Source: Thermoactinospora rubra
GTDB taxonomy: Bacteria; Actinomycetota; Actinomycetes; Streptosporangiales; Streptosporangiaceae
Length of the DNA stretch: 64,000 bases
Direction: 5' to 3'
Assembly (NCBI RefSeq): GCF_002093975.1
Contig: NZ_KZ084325.1
Coordinates: 1 to 64,000 of the forward strand
A program made the position numbers and the translations under genes. The notes beneath the pieces were generated by a model. It saw nothing but the letters and a program-made list of their open reading frames with translations. It ran no database searches and was not told the DNA's origin. Of the stretch, positions 63,643 through 64,000 are shown in pieces (the first letter of the stretch is position 1; every line of letters starts with the position of its first letter).

Positions 63643-64000
63643 TCTTGTGGAGATCGCGCTTGTGGTGGGCCGCCGCCGTCCTCTCGTCCGCGGCCGGGCT
63701 GGCGCTGTCCCTCCAGCCGCGTGAGCTGTTCATGTTCACCTACGGCTTCTGCTGGGGACACGAGGCGTCCTACGCCCTGGGCGACGTGGCGTGGCTCCTC
63801 CGGCGGGTGTTCTGGTACGGCGGGGCGCCCGCCGTACTCCTCGGCCTGCTGACGCAGTGGTGGCCGCCTCGCCCGGGGCGGATCGCCACCCGGGTCCTGG
63901 CGGCGTGCCTGCTGCTGGCCTACGGCCTCGTGCCGTTCGGCATCCTGCTGGACGTCGGGATGGACAGGAGCTGCTTCGACACGTGGGGTCGTTGGGTGGG
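63639..64000 (+). CDS. Membrane protein, 3' truncated by window edge
   Basis: ATG overlaps the GntR stop (ATGA). The frame stays open for 120 codons to the window end. The product MILWRSRLWWAAAV... has at least three hydrophobic helices and cysteines near residues 38 and 113. No family recognised. Co-transcription with the GntR gene is likely. Confidence 0.7.
   Translation, partial: MILWRSRLWWAAAVLSSAAGLALSLQPRELFMFTYGFCWGHEASYALGDVAWLLRRVFWYGGAPAVLLGLLTQWWPPRPGRIATRVLAACLLLAYGLVPFGILLDVGMDRSCFDTWGRWV

Overview
The window is very high-GC actinobacterial chromosome: GTG starts are frequent, third codon positions are G/C-rich, and many genes overlap by ATGA or GTGA. Gene content (YrbE/Mce operon, LprG-P55 pair, GH42 cluster without its own ATPase, pyrG-xerD-parA-scpAB-rluB-tyrA-cmk-der order) suggests a filamentous actinomycete, probably Streptosporangiaceae (Nonomuraea-like). 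That placement is inference. No phage, transposase, CRISPR array, rRNA or tRNA was recognised.

Layout. 0-9 kb: end of a LacI-type regulator, an XRE/oxidoreductase chimera, a membrane protein, two Ser/Thr kinases (one with a beta-propeller sensor), an acyltransferase, a PTS-type dihydroxyacetone kinase operon (dhaKLM) with a clear terminator, a Nudix hydrolase and a broken MFS gene. 9-17.4 kb: a secreted GDPD-like protein, a TPP enzyme/cyclase pair, a broken PIG-L deacetylase, a lipoprotein, an MHS-type transporter, about 550 bp without a convincing gene, and a CBS protein with a membrane-anchored partner. 17.5-25.1 kb: Xaa-Pro aminopeptidase, then a sugar module: GH42 beta-galactosidase divergent from a binding protein, two permeases and a LacI regulator, with two 16-bp operators that are exact reverse complements of each other.

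25.1-31 kb: a stressosome-like partner-switching locus. MarR-PP2C-MarR is read leftward; RsbR, RsbS, RsbT, an ATPase::phosphatase fusion and a final PP2C are read rightward, with a perfect 8-4-8 palindrome between the halves. 31-40.2 kb: a complete mce operon (two YrbE permeases, six Mce proteins, one Mce-associated protein). 40.2-43.6 kb: phosphopantetheinyl transferase, MarR, and an LprG/P55 lipid-export pair. 43.6-45.2 kb: a second-type aspartyl-tRNA synthetase behind a T-box leader that appears to control translation. 45.2-47.7 kb: a small membrane protein and a frameshifted multicopper oxidase.

47.7-61 kb: leftward housekeeping block pyrG, nudix, xerD, parA, scpA, scpB, rluB, aroH, tyrA, cmk, der, interrupted by a glycosyltransferase and an NDH-2-like oxidoreductase. 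61-64 kb: hexapeptide acyltransferase, nitronate monooxygenase-like protein, GntR regulator, and a membrane protein cut by the window edge.

A recurring theme is gene damage. Four loci carry internal deletions and/or single-base losses in short homopolymers. Whether this is real decay or sequence/assembly error cannot be decided from the sequence alone.
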